Origin: Streptomyces sp. IMTB 2501 | GTDB lineage: Bacteria; Actinomycetota; Actinomycetes; Streptomycetales; Streptomycetaceae | Reading direction: 5' to 3' | DNA length: 64,000 bases | NCBI RefSeq assembly: GCF_001953885.1 | Contig: NZ_MQUS01000001.1 | Location: 775,506 to 839,505, forward strand | Part shown: one piece after another, positions 55,898 through 64,000 of the stretch | How positions within the stretch are numbered: position 1 is the stretch's first letter | Layout of the letters: every line of letters starts with the position of its first letter | Translations under genes and position numbers: made by a program | Notes under the pieces: model-generated | Databases searched by the model: none | What the model saw: the letters and a program-made list of their open reading frames with translations, nothing else | What the model was told of the DNA's origin: nothing

Positions 55898-56755
55898 GTG
55901 CGGGTGAGGTTCGGGGCGTGGGTAGTGGAGGGCGAGCTGGGACGCGGTGGGATGGGCGTGGTGTACGCGGCCGTCCACGACGAGAGCGGTGAGCGCCGCG
56001 CCCTCAAAGTGATCCGCGCTCCCGCCGGGGCAGAGGAGGCGGTGGCCCGGTTCTCCCGCGAGGTGCGCGTCTGCATGGCGCTGAGCCACCCGTACGTGGT
56101 GCGTGTGCTGGGGGTGGAGCGCACCGGACCCGCGGACAGGGCCCTGCCGGCGGGGACGGAACCGTGCTGTCTGGTCCTGGAGTTGTGCGACGGCGGCAGT
56201 CTCGCCGACCGGGTGTGCCGCGACGGCCCGCTTCCCGCGCGCCAGGCCCTGGAACTCTTCGACGGCGTCCTGACCGGGCTCGGCCATGTGCACCACGAAC
56301 ACGGCTTCGTCCACCGCGACATCAAGCCCCACAACATCCTGCTGAGCCACGGCTCCGACGGCCGGCTCACCGCCAAGCTCGGGGACTTCGGCCTGGCGAA
56401 GGCCTACGACAGCGCGGGACTCAGCGGACTGACCCGCACCGGCGTGGTCATGGGCACGCCCGCCTTCATGCCGAGAGCACAGCTGATCAACTACAAGTAC
56501 GCGACCCCCGAGGTCGACGTCTGGTCCACCGCCGCCGCCCTTTACCACGTCCTGACCGGCACACCGCCCCGCGACCTGCCGCCGGACCAGGATCCCTGGC
56601 TGGCCGTCGCCACCAGCCCCGTCGTGCCGGTCGGCAAGCGGGGGGTCGGCCTTCCGTCCGGCCTGTGCGAGGTCCTCGATCACGCACTCAGCGACGAACC
56701 CGGCGCGGGCTTCCGCACCGCCGAGGCTCTGCGCACCGCGCTGGAGGGAAGCTGA
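55898..56755 (+). CDS. Hanks-type Ser/Thr protein kinase, soluble
   Basis: The 285-residue protein is only a kinase domain. The Gly-rich loop is LGRGGMGVVYAA, catalytic Lys37 sits in ALKVIR, the catalytic loop is HRDIKPHNILL (Asp141), and DFG is at 163-165. The APE position reads PRA in GTPAFMPRAQL, a variation found in some actinobacterial kinases. There is no transmembrane helix or PASTA/sensor domain. The start GTG 55898 follows GAAGGGA. The stop is one base before the next gene's ATG, so the two kinases are cotranscribed and translationally coupled. Confidence 0.93.
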   Translation: MRVRFGAWVVEGELGRGGMGVVYAAVHDESGERRALKVIRAPAGAEEAVARFSREVRVCMALSHPYVVRVLGVERTGPADRALPAGTEPCCLVLELCDGGSLADRVCRDGPLPARQALELFDGVLTGLGHVHHEHGFVHRDIKPHNILLSHGSDGRLTAKLGDFGLAKAYDSAGLSGLTRTGVVMGTPAFMPRAQLINYKYATPEVDVWSTAAALYHVLTGTPPRDLPPDQDPWLAVATSPVVPVGKRGVGLPSGLCEVLDHALSDEPGAGFRTAEALRTALEGS

Positions 56756-56756
56756 G

Positions 56757-59700
56757 ATGGAAGCGGGCAGCACGTTCCTGGGAGAGTTCACGGTCGAACG
56801 GCCGCTGGGCACCGGCGGGTTCGGCGGCGTCGTACTGGTGCGGTCCCGCCGTACCGGCGAGCGGTACGCGGTCAAGCGGCTGCACAGCGGCGACCCGGCT
56901 CATCAGGGGAGGCTCCTCGCCGAGGTACAACGCTGGATCGACCTGCCGGACCATCCGTACATCACGCCCTGCCGGTTCGCCCGCAGTCTCGGTGACGAGG
57001 TCGTCGTCTTCAGCGAGTACGCCCCCGGGGGCTCACTGGCCGACCGGCTCCGCTCCGGCGCGCTGCACGAGGGCGGTGAACGAGCCGCGCTGCGCCGGGT
57101 CCTGGAGGCCGCGGCCCAGTCCGCCTGGGGGCTCGCGGCCGCGCACGAGGCCGGCCTGCTGCACCTGGACGTCAAGCCGGCCAACCTGCTGGTCGATGGC
57201 GACGACAGGGTGCGGCTGACCGACTTCGGGCTGGCCGCGGCGCCGACCTGGGGCCAGGACAAGCGCGAGCAACTCGAAGGGCTGATCCAGGCCATCACCG
57301 CCGTACCGGACACCGACGAGCAGGAACGCGAGCTGATCCGCAGCATCGTGCGCATGGAGTTGCACCCGCCCCGGCCCGGCTCGGAGGCCTCCCTCCAGGT
57401 GTCCGGCGCCGCCGCCGGCACACTCGCGTACGCATCCCCCGAGCAGGCCGAGGGACGGCGGGTCGGCGTTGCGGCCGATGTGTGGAGCTGGGCGGTGACC
57501 GTCCTCGAACTGCTGGTGGGCGAGCGCACCTGGCCGTCGGGAACCGTCGCCGGCCTGGTCCTGCGGGCCGCCCGGACCCAGCCGCTGACACCGACGTCGC
57601 TGCGGATGCCGCCCGCACTGGCCGACCTGCTGGAACGCTGCTTCCACAAGGAGCCCGGCGAACGCCCGCACCCGCTCGGCGAGATCGCCGGGACGCTGCT
57701 GCGGATCGCCGAACAGGAGACCGGCGAGCCCCTCGCGGTGCCCCCACCCGTCCGGACCGTCGCCGAGGCGGGCCGACGGGAGCCACTCTACGAACGGCGT
57801 GTGCCCGGCGGCGGCCCCTGGCACGATCCGCGCGGACTGCTGCACTACGCCTACCGCACGGCGGGCCTGGACGAGCGCGCCGCAATGGACTTCTGGCCGC
57901 TCGACGCCGGTGGCCCGCGCGCCCAGCTCCTCGGCGACCTACGGGCGTTGCGCGAGACCCGGCGCGTGCTCGACGGCCTGCCCGCACCGCAGCGGGACAC
58001 CGTGGAAACGGTGTTCGCACGCGCTCGGTGCGTGGCGGAGACCGGCCGGGTCCTCCACGCCCTCGGCGACGTCGCCGGCGCCCTCGCGCACTACCGCACG
58101 GCCGCTGACCTCGCCGACCACCCGGACGACGAGGGAAGTCTGCTGTCGGCCGTCCTCGGCTCCCTGTGCGGCCTCCAGCGCCACACCGGCGACCTGAGCG
58201 CCGCGCTCGACACCGCCCAGCGCGCCACCGCCCTGGCCCGCACCCTGCCGGGCGAGCGAGGGAAGCGGAACAACCTCGCTCACGCCCTCCTGATGGAGGC
58301 CAACGTCCTCAGCGACATGAGCGACCGGGACTCCGGGGCACGTCAGGCCACGCTGTTGGCGCGGGCCGTCCAGCTGTACGAGTCCTCCGCCGAGGAGTTC
58401 GCGCACTCCGACGATCCGCTCGACGCCGTGCCCAGCCTGACGAACCTCGCCGCCGCCGAGCACCTGCGCGGCAACGAACGGCGCGCCGCCGACGTGTGGC
58501 ACCGGGTCGAGACACTCCTGAACGGGCACCTGGACCGGGCACCGGGGGACCGGCGCGCCCGCGAGCTGCGTGCCGCCCTGTCCGTCCAGCGGGCCCAGGG
58601 CGGAATCCCGGGACACGCGGCCGACGCCGTCGAGGTGCTCACCCCGATGGTCCGCGACGAGGGCATCCACCAACTGGCCGGACGCCTGGGCGAGGCGCTG
58701 ATCCTGCGCGGCCGGGACGAGGAGCGCGACGGCCGGGTGCGAGCCGCGCGCGACAGTTACGCCGAGGCCGTGCGCCACCTCGAACAGGCCGTGCTGCTCG
58801 CCGGTGAGGCCGCCGACGCCGACCAACTCGCCCGAGCCCATGACCACCTGGCCAATCTCATCGGAATCCTGGAGGATCCGGCACGCGGCCTGGAACACGC
58901 CCGCACCTCACTCGACCTGTGGCGCCGGCTCGTGGCGCTGGACGGCCCGGCCGTCTGGGGGCGCCGATTCCTGCACGCCCTGTCCAAGCTCGCCCAGATC
59001 GCACTCGACGCCGACGCTCCCGACGAAGCCGAGCGGCATCTCGCCGAGGCACTGGAGATCCTCGCCGCGTCCGAGTACGCCGAGGGCGTGCCGGTGCCCG
59101 ACCAGGAGGCGGCGGCCGTCCATCGCGTCCGCGCCATCTGGCTACGCCGCACCGGCCGGCCACAGGAAGCGGTGGAGGCATGCGGCCGAGCCCTCGACTC
59201 CCTGGGCGCGCCGGGCGACACGGACACCGCCGACCCCGCGCTGCGGCCGGGAACGGCTGAGATGTACGTGCTGACCCTGGAGACCCTCGCCGCGGCCTAC
59301 GGCGACCTGGGCGCGTACGAACAGGCCATGCAGGCTCAGGAGGCGGCACATGCCGCCCTCGACCGTTCGCCCCTCGGCCGCATGCCGTCAGAGCTGTACG
59401 CACAGAGCGTCCAGCGTGTGGCCAACCACCGGCTGCTGTACGGCAGGTACGCCGAGGCGGCCGAGGCCGCCCGGCATGCCGTCGACCAGTACTCCGCGCT
59501 GATCGCGGAGGGCCGGGACGACCTCACCGCGGAAGCCTCACGCATGACCGGCGTGCTCGCCACCGCGCTGGTCTGCCTCGGCGACATCGAAGCCGCCGAG
59601 CGCACGCTGGAACGGATGCTGACCCTGCACACAGCCCTGTCCCCGGACGATCCGGCCCTCGGCCGCGCCGTCCGCTTCGCGAGCCGCCGGCTGCCCGACT

Positions 59701-60296
59701 CGCCGGAGCCCGCCCACCGCAGGGGCGGCGACCTGCACGCCTTCATGCTCAGGGCACTGGGCGAGCAGCATCAGGAGCTGCGTGTGCTTCTCGCCGTCAC
59801 GTCCACCGGCCTGCCCGCGCAACTCCTGGCATTCGAGGGCGACATGCGGTCGGCAACCGACGTGGGAGCGTACCGGTCGCCACGCGACGCCTCCGTGCTG
59901 TTCGAGCAACTCGTCGGCAAGCTCTCCTGGCTCGCCTCCAGGCACCCTGGCGCGAGCACCGAGCAACTGTGCGGGGAGGCCGCGCTGCGACTCGGCACGT
60001 ACGCCATGGGGTGCCGCCGTGACGCGGCCGCCCTGAACGGCTTCGCCCGGGGAATCGCCGCCTACCGCACCCTGGTCGTCGAACACCGGCGTCGCGACCT
60101 CGTCGAGCGGTATCTGCGGGCGCTGACCGGACCGGTCCTGGTGCACGGCATCCGCGGGGACACGGCGTCGATGCGTGCCGCGCTGGCCACGCTGGAAGAG
60201 CAGGCACGGCGCCACGACCGCCGTAACGCCACCCGCTGGATCCAACAGGCGCACGCCTCCCTCGCGGACCTCGCCAAGTTCGGCGGACGCCGGTGA
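56757..60296 (+). CDS. Hanks-type Ser/Thr kinase with long TPR-like C-terminal region
   Basis: The 1179-residue protein begins with a kinase domain (residues 1-320): Gly loop LGTGGFGGVVLV, Lys40, catalytic loop HLDVKPANLL (Asp138; the HRD Arg is Leu) and DFG at 156-158. A long activation insertion follows DFG before GTLAYASPEQAEG. The remaining 850 residues are repeated helix pairs with TPR-like spacing (ATALARTLPGERGKRNNLAH, RLGEALILRGRDEERDGRVR, AYGDLGAYEQAMQAQEAAHA). There is no membrane segment. It resembles kinase-TPR regulators that recruit substrates through the TPR arm. The coupled kinase upstream may phosphorylate it or form a pair with it. Confidence 0.92.
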   Translation: MEAGSTFLGEFTVERPLGTGGFGGVVLVRSRRTGERYAVKRLHSGDPAHQGRLLAEVQRWIDLPDHPYITPCRFARSLGDEVVVFSEYAPGGSLADRLRSGALHEGGERAALRRVLEAAAQSAWGLAAAHEAGLLHLDVKPANLLVDGDDRVRLTDFGLAAAPTWGQDKREQLEGLIQAITAVPDTDEQERELIRSIVRMELHPPRPGSEASLQVSGAAAGTLAYASPEQAEGRRVGVAADVWSWAVTVLELLVGERTWPSGTVAGLVLRAARTQPLTPTSLRMPPALADLLERCFHKEPGERPHPLGEIAGTLLRIAEQETGEPLAVPPPVRTVAEAGRREPLYERRVPGGGPWHDPRGLLHYAYRTAGLDERAAMDFWPLDAGGPRAQLLGDLRALRETRRVLDGLPAPQRDTVETVFARARCVAETGRVLHALGDVAGALAHYRTAADLADHPDDEGSLLSAVLGSLCGLQRHTGDLSAALDTAQRATALARTLPGERGKRNNLAHALLMEANVLSDMSDRDSGARQATLLARAVQLYESSAEEFAHSDDPLDAVPSLTNLAAAEHLRGNERRAADVWHRVETLLNGHLDRAPGDRRARELRAALSVQRAQGGIPGHAADAVEVLTPMVRDEGIHQLAGRLGEALILRGRDEERDGRVRAARDSYAEAVRHLEQAVLLAGEAADADQLARAHDHLANLIGILEDPARGLEHARTSLDLWRRLVALDGPAVWGRRFLHALSKLAQIALDADAPDEAERHLAEALEILAASEYAEGVPVPDQEAAAVHRVRAIWLRRTGRPQEAVEACGRALDSLGAPGDTDTADPALRPGTAEMYVLTLETLAAAYGDLGAYEQAMQAQEAAHAALDRSPLGRMPSELYAQSVQRVANHRLLYGRYAEAAEAARHAVDQYSALIAEGRDDLTAEASRMTGVLATALVCLGDIEAAERTLERMLTLHTALSPDDPALGRAVRFASRRLPDSPEPAHRRGGDLHAFMLRALGEQHQELRVLLAVTSTGLPAQLLAFEGDMRSATDVGAYRSPRDASVLFEQLVGKLSWLASRHPGASTEQLCGEAALRLGTYAMGCRRDAAALNGFARGIAAYRTLVVEHRRRDLVERYLRALTGPVLVHGIRGDTASMRAALATLEEQARRHDRRNATRWIQQAHASLADLAKFGGRR

Positions 60297-60330
60297 CGGC
60301 ATCTTCGGCGCGGTCCCGGCGGCGCAGAAG

Positions 60331-60693
60331 CTACGCGGTGCCGGGGTGGTCGAGGAGCCGGAGCAGTACGGCGGCCTCCTCGCGGAGCAGCTTCGCGCGC
60401 TCGGCCTGTGCGGGTGCCGTGAACTGAGCCGCGAGCGTGAGGCGTTCCTGGGCTTCTGCTCGCACGAGGTCGGTGATGTGCTGCTCGCTCAGTTCACGCC
60501 GGGCGGCCTCGGTGGTGCCGACACCGACCGGCGCCGCCTCGATGGCCACACCGCGCAGCTCCGCCGCCCCCACCGGCACTGCCTCGGCGTTGTCCAGCAC
60601 GGCGAGCGTGGAACGCAAGGCGCTCACCGCGACCTTGTCGCGGGCACGCATGGCTTCCCGGAGGGCTTGACGCATCTGAAGGCGCAGAGACAT
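60331..60693 (-). CDS. GatB/YqeY-domain protein
   Basis: The 120-residue protein starts at Met 60693 (MSLRLQMRQALREAMRARDKVAVSALRSTLA), the YqeY-type start. The usual KDKVALSALRMLLSALD motif reads ARDKVAVSALRSTLAVLD. The C-terminal part is charged and helical. YqeY proteins are RNA-associated folds related to the C-terminus of GatB; the role is unknown. It converges with the kinase-TPR gene. Confidence 0.8.
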   Translation of the reverse strand: MSLRLQMRQALREAMRARDKVAVSALRSTLAVLDNAEAVPVGAAELRGVAIEAAPVGVGTTEAARRELSEQHITDLVRAEAQERLTLAAQFTAPAQAERAKLLREEAAVLLRLLDHPGTA

Positions 60694-60736
60694 GTCGCCG
60701 ACCTTATGTCCCTGCCCCAGGACCCTCAACGGGATA

Positions 60737-61123
60737 TCAGCGCAGGCGCAGGACACCGGGCGCGCGATCCTCGAAGATCTCGGTCAGCCAGTCGAAGACG
60801 GTCGCTCCGCGCCCACCGCGCGCCTCGGCCAGATCGGCACTCACGAGCGGGCGGTTGTCGGGGTGACAGCGCGACAACCGGATCTCCAGCTGACGAGCGG
60901 TCTCCGGATGTCCGAGGTACTCACGGGACACCTGATGGTCCCGCCACTCCACCACGAAGTCGCCGTCGTCCGGCGTTCCGAAGCCGCCGGACAGGCAATC
61001 CGCGAAGGCGTCGAGGTTTCTGCCGAAATAGCCGCCGGGACCGTTGACCGCCTCGCCCAGCACACGCCAGAAGTCTTCCAGCGATTTGATCCGCGTGCCG
61101 TCCAGCACGTAGGTGACCGTCAC
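60737..61123 (-). CDS. Barstar family protein (orphan)
   Basis: The 128-residue protein starts at GTG 61123. It aligns with barstar: VTYVLDGTRIKSLEDFWRVL, then GGYFGRNLDAFADCLSGGFG, then DFVVEWRDHQVSREYL. The NLD and DC residues correspond to the Asp pair that contacts the barnase active site. No barnase-like RNase gene is seen nearby, so it is an orphan immunity protein or has another role. The neighbouring genes are YqeY-like and LysR. Confidence 0.88.
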   Translation of the reverse strand: MTVTYVLDGTRIKSLEDFWRVLGEAVNGPGGYFGRNLDAFADCLSGGFGTPDDGDFVVEWRDHQVSREYLGHPETARQLEIRLSRCHPDNRPLVSADLAEARGGRGATVFDWLTEIFEDRAPGVLRLR

Positions 61124-61145
61124 GTCCCAGAGGCTACGCGCCGCG

Positions 61146-62057
61146 TCACACGGCGTCCCCGGGTTTTCCGCGCGCGCCGGCGGGAGCGGCGAGTTCGACG
61201 AAAGAGTGGAGCAAGGGGTTGGTGTCGCCGGCACGCCAGGCGACGATCAGCCGGCTCGGTGGCATGTCCGCCAGTCTGACGACCGTGAGGCCCTCGGCCG
61301 GTTCCACGCCGGACGGCGCCAACTCGTGGCCGAGCGGCGCCAGTCCGACCGTTCCGTTCCACAGCACTGCCCGGATGCATTCGTGGACGGTGCGCACGAT
61401 CGGACCGTCACGCAGCGGCTCGCCGGGCTCGGTGCCGTTCCAGTACGACCGCCAGAAGGGATCGGTGCCGTCGGGAAACCGGAACCATCGGCGGTCGTCG
61501 AGGTCGGCGATGTGGAGGACATCGCGCTCGGCGAGCGGATCGTCGGTGCGCAGCACCGCACCGACGGGCTCGGAGCGGATGACGCGGATACTGAACCCGG
61601 TGTCGTCGAAGGGCGCTCGGGTCACCGCGAGGTCGACCCGGCCGGCGCGCAGCCCGATGGTCGGATCGGTCAGGTCGGCTTCGACCACCCGGACTTCCAC
61701 ATCGGGATGGCGCCGGTGGAACGCGGCCGCGAGAGACGTGCCGAATCCGGCGCGCTCCACACTGTCGCCGAGCGTGCCGATCGCGATGCTCCCGGCGCCG
61801 GCCACGGCGGCCACCCGGGCGCGCGCTCGATCGGCCTGGTCCAGCAGGGCACGTGCCTCGTCGTACAGGGCGGAGCCGGCCGCGGTCAGCGTCACACCGG
61901 TGGCCGATCGGTTCAGCAGGGTGGCGCCGAGATCCGCCTCCAGCCGTTTGACGGCCCGGGTCAACGGCGGCTGGGTCATGTGCAGCCGGGTGGCGGCCCG
62001 GCCGAAGTGGCGCTCCTCGGCGACGGCCACGAAGTAGCGCAGCAGGCGAAGGTCCAT
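61146..62057 (-). CDS. LysR family transcriptional regulator
   Basis: The 303-residue protein starts at Met 62057 (MDLRLLRYFVAVAEERHFGR) and has a complete HTH (AATRLHMTQPPLTRAVKRLE). The effector domain begins at about residue 90. It is of the CatR/BenM-like subgroup (PPLTRAVKRLEADLGATLL). It is divergent from the metallo-beta-lactamase-fold gene at 62207 and probably regulates it. It serves as an intact comparison for the truncated LysR at 13722. Confidence 0.93.
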   Translation of the reverse strand: MDLRLLRYFVAVAEERHFGRAATRLHMTQPPLTRAVKRLEADLGATLLNRSATGVTLTAAGSALYDEARALLDQADRARARVAAVAGAGSIAIGTLGDSVERAGFGTSLAAAFHRRHPDVEVRVVEADLTDPTIGLRAGRVDLAVTRAPFDDTGFSIRVIRSEPVGAVLRTDDPLAERDVLHIADLDDRRWFRFPDGTDPFWRSYWNGTEPGEPLRDGPIVRTVHECIRAVLWNGTVGLAPLGHELAPSGVEPAEGLTVVRLADMPPSRLIVAWRAGDTNPLLHSFVELAAPAGARGKPGDAV

Positions 62058-62206
62058 CACCACACACGATACCCGTCCGGTATCCGCCCTGCTCAAGAGG
62101 TATTGGACGGCGGCGCGGATCCGGAGGTGGAGTGGAACGGCAAGCGAGAGCGAACCCGCATCCGCCACGGAACCCGACCGGTCCGGTGAGGCGAGGAGAA
62201 CGTGAC

Positions 62207-63100
62207 ATGGCCGACCGTCAGCTGCCCGACCCGGTCGTACGGACCGACGGCGCGTACGAGCCGGCGCGTGACCTGGTCGTCGTACCCAACCGGAATCTGC
62301 AACTGGTCCCCAACATCGGCGTGATCGGCGGGACGCAGTCGGTGCTGGTGGTCGACACCGGCCTGGGCCCGGAGAACGCCAAGAGCGTGCTGACGTTCGC
62401 CCGTGACTACGCGCGAGGGCGCAAGCTGTATCTGACCTCGACGCACTTCCACCCCGAGCACGCCTTCGGCGCGCACGTCTTCGCGGGCGAGGCCACGTTC
62501 CTGGTGAACAAGGCACAGGCCGACGACCTGGCCGTCAAGGGCGCCGGATACCTGGCGATGTTCAACAGCCTCGGGACGACTGTCGCGACACGTCTGCAAG
62601 GCGCACAGGTGCCCATGCCGGACTTCGTCTACGAGGACTCCTACGACCTCGATCTGGGCGGCCGGATGGTGCGCCTCCAGGCCGTCGGCCGCGCCCACAC
62701 CAAGGGTGACCAGGTCATCACCGTCCCCGACGCCGATGTGCTGTTCACCGGTGACCTGGCCGAGACCGGACAGTTCGCGATCTTCCCCTGGTTCCCGCCG
62801 CACGACACCGATGTGACCGGCCTCGGCTGGATCGAGGCGATGGCCCGGCTGGCGGCGGCCGAGCCCCGCACGGTGGTGCCGGGCCACGGCGCGATCGGGG
62901 GAACACAGGTGCTCGATGATGTGCTCGGCTATCTGCGTGAGCTGCGTGACGAGACCTGGAGGCGCCGTGACTCGGCGATGAACCAGGAGACGATCGTGGA
63001 GGAGGTGCGCGCGTTGCTGATCGAACGTCACCCCGAGTGGGAGGGCCGGGAGTGGATCGACCCGGCCGTCGCCTGCCTGTGCGGCGAACACACGGGGTAG
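62207..63100 (+). CDS. Metallo-beta-lactamase-fold hydrolase
   Basis: The 297-residue protein starts at ATG 62207 after GAGGAGAA. The metal-binding motif HFHPEH is at about residue 83 (HxHxEH rather than HxHxDH). Further ligands are in AVGRAHTKGDQ, TGDLAE and VPGHGAIGG. This is a subclass B-like hydrolase of uncertain substrate, not a clear beta-lactamase. It may hydrolyse a lactone or thioester. The divergent LysR regulator suggests substrate induction. Confidence 0.9.
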   Translation: MADRQLPDPVVRTDGAYEPARDLVVVPNRNLQLVPNIGVIGGTQSVLVVDTGLGPENAKSVLTFARDYARGRKLYLTSTHFHPEHAFGAHVFAGEATFLVNKAQADDLAVKGAGYLAMFNSLGTTVATRLQGAQVPMPDFVYEDSYDLDLGGRMVRLQAVGRAHTKGDQVITVPDADVLFTGDLAETGQFAIFPWFPPHDTDVTGLGWIEAMARLAAAEPRTVVPGHGAIGGTQVLDDVLGYLRELRDETWRRRDSAMNQETIVEEVRALLIERHPEWEGREWIDPAVACLCGEHTG

Positions 63101-63101
63101 G

Positions 63102-63139
63102 CCGATCCGGGCTGGGCTGACCGATCCGGGCCGGGCTAG
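63102..63139 (+). repeat. 19-bp tandem duplication
   Basis: CCGATCCGGGCTGGGCTGA (63102-63120) is followed by a near-identical copy CCGATCCGGGCCGGGCTAG (63121-63139). It lies between the MBL stop and the NLP gene end, and the second copy contributes the NLP stop codon. Confidence 0.7.
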
Positions 63140-63903
63140 GCGTTCGGGTCGAAAGGGATTCCCGAGGGCATGGAGTGCGCCAGCGCGTACTGGAAGTCGC
63201 CGTCCTTGATCTTGATGGTGGCTCGGCCGAAGTCGGCGCTCATCAGCTTGTCCCGGAAGCCGGGAGGGTAGCCGTCCCAGCCCACGAGCCGGGGGTAGAA
63301 CCAGCCGCCGGTCACGTTCTCGGGAGGCTCGTCGTTGTTGTTGGCGAAGCGGAAGTCGTGCGTGGAGACGCCGTCCTTGTGGTAGACGATCTTCGGGTGG
63401 GTGCCGTCGAAGCGGACCGAGGAGCGGTTGGCCACCTGGTAGTTGGTGTGCTGGGACACCGAGACGTACCGGACTTCGTTGGTGTTGATCCACACCACGA
63501 CGTGCTCCCAGTCGTGGGTGTGCCCGATGGCGGCCGGGCCCAGCGTCGCCTGGTCCTTCTCGAAGTAGCTGGCGTACATGACGGCACACCAGCCGTTGTC
63601 GCACTTCGCGCGTGAGTAGGTGTTGGCGTTGGCGAGCTGGGCGTAGTCGTGGCAGTGGCCGTTGACGTCGCCGCCGAGCTTCAGACCGGGGTTGATGGTG
63701 CCGTCGGCGCCGATCGCGGCCGTGGCGTAGCAGCCGTCGCCGTCGTAGTCGTAGGCGGGCGAGAAGCTCTGTTCCAGGCCGTCGGCGTTCTGCGGCAGCA
63801 GGGTGAGGACGTTCGCGTGGGCGCTCGCGGGGACCGCCACGAGGAGCGTCATCGCCCCGACCGCACCGAGCAGGAGCTTGGCCAGGGACTTCGCGTTGCG
63901 CAT
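63136..63903 (-). CDS. NLP/NPP1-family secreted protein
   Basis: The 255-residue protein starts at Met 63903, with AAGGAG 5 bases upstream. A signal peptide (MRNAKSLAKLLLGAVGAMTL, cleavage near AHA, residue about 31) precedes a NPP1-type domain. The family heptapeptide GHRHDWE reads GHTHDWE (near residue 127), with DGDGCYATAAI and NNNDEPPENVTGG-type segments. Plant-necrosis NLPs bind sphingolipids; bacterial members have varied roles. The Arg-to-Thr change may reduce toxicity. A GH19-chitinase-like gene ends just upstream on the same strand. Confidence 0.88.
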   Translation of the reverse strand: MRNAKSLAKLLLGAVGAMTLLVAVPASAHANVLTLLPQNADGLEQSFSPAYDYDGDGCYATAAIGADGTINPGLKLGGDVNGHCHDYAQLANANTYSRAKCDNGWCAVMYASYFEKDQATLGPAAIGHTHDWEHVVVWINTNEVRYVSVSQHTNYQVANRSSVRFDGTHPKIVYHKDGVSTHDFRFANNNDEPPENVTGGWFYPRLVGWDGYPPGFRDKLMSADFGRATIKIKDGDFQYALAHSMPSGIPFDPNA

Positions 63904-63929
63904 CACGGCTCCTTGTCGAGCAGTTCGCG

Positions 63930-64000
63930 TCAGCAGGAGAGGTTGTCGCCCGGCGCGACGCCGAGGATCTGGGTGAAGCGCTGGTAGGCGTCGACGCGGC
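63930..64000 (-). CDS. C-terminus of a GH19-chitinase-like protein (5'-partial)
   Basis: The minus-strand frame reads RVDAYQRFTQILGVAPGDNL, then SC and a stop. This matches the C-terminal end of actinobacterial family-19 chitinases (a Y-x-RFT-x-LGV-x-x-GDNL-x-C type, from memory). The rest of the gene lies beyond the window. Adjacent to a secreted NLP gene, which would be cotranscribed after a 27-base gap. Confidence 0.65.
   Translation of the reverse strand, partial: RVDAYQRFTQILGVAPGDNLSC

Noticed and set aside
62207..63100. Metallo-beta-lactamase-fold protein as a carbapenemase
   Set aside because: The HxHxEH motif and overall sequence fit the general hydrolase superfamily rather than subclass B beta-lactamases.

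Overview
The window is typical high-GC actinobacterial chromosome and almost certainly comes from a Streptomyces or close relative. The evidence is very strong third-position G/C, GTG/TTG starts, many TetR/MerR/LysR regulators transcribed divergently from small enzymes, Tat and lipoprotein signals, a secreted NLP-type protein next to the end of a GH19-chitinase-like gene, Hanks-type kinases and a bL37-like ribosomal peptide. No rRNA, tRNA, CRISPR array, integrase, prophage or intact insertion sequence was seen. It reads as accessory chromosome-arm DNA with several decaying genes.

Layout. 1-3.8 kb: tail of an ABC-F ATPase, an SDR/TetR divergent pair, and a WGR-domain beta-propeller protein. 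4-8.9 kb: glycerol-3-phosphate dehydrogenase, TetR, an alkyl-DHAP-synthase-like flavoprotein and a diacylglycerol-kinase-like enzyme, in the same order as glpD1-Rv2250c-Rv2251-Rv2252 of Mycobacterium tuberculosis. 9-13.6 kb: Nudix-like protein, hotdog thioesterase, and MoeA divergent from an FdhF/YdeP molybdoenzyme across a nested-palindrome control region. 13.7-18.4 kb: a LysR gene that has lost its start, a ClpL/ClpC-like AAA+ chaperone, a His-rich small protein, a 25-residue bL37-like peptide, then a stretch of decayed genes. 18.4-26.8 kb: aldo/keto reductase-MerR, YdeI-like protein, FabG-like SDR, ICMT-like methyltransferase, CGNR zinc-finger regulator divergent from an MFS exporter, a helical hypothetical protein, and a coiled-coil/winged-helix protein.

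27-35.8 kb: an alpha/beta hydrolase gene broken by a 123-bp MITE-like element; a MerR-peroxiredoxin fusion; an ACT protein; an erythromycin-esterase-family enzyme divergent from a double-headed MerR regulator; an LLM flavin oxidoreductase; a P-loop kinase; and an epimerase divergent from TetR with duplicated operators. 35.9-47.6 kb: Tat-exported GH95-like hydrolase, PBP-type transpeptidase, YciI and LLM proteins, DUF427, argG with an ARG-box-like operator, GlxA-type regulator, GAPDH and fatty-acid desaturase. 47.7-54.9 kb: frameshifted TauE/SafE, polysaccharide deacetylase lipoprotein, NCS1 permease, LysR divergent from a diaminopropionate-ammonia-lyase-like enzyme, LysE exporter and YaaH/SatP-type transporter. 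55-64 kb: membrane protein, two adjacent Hanks kinases (the second with a very large TPR-like tail), YqeY-like protein, an orphan barstar, LysR divergent from a metallo-beta-lactamase-fold protein, an NLP-family secreted protein, and the 3' end of a GH19-chitinase-like gene.

The observations that most merit follow-up are the MerR-PrxQ fusion with its MerR-type promoter, the MITE insertion, the double-MerR regulator with 11-bp inverted arms, the coupled kinase/kinase-TPR pair, the bL37-like peptide and the glpD-tetR-flavoprotein-lipid kinase module. All functional assignments are from reading motifs; no database search was run.
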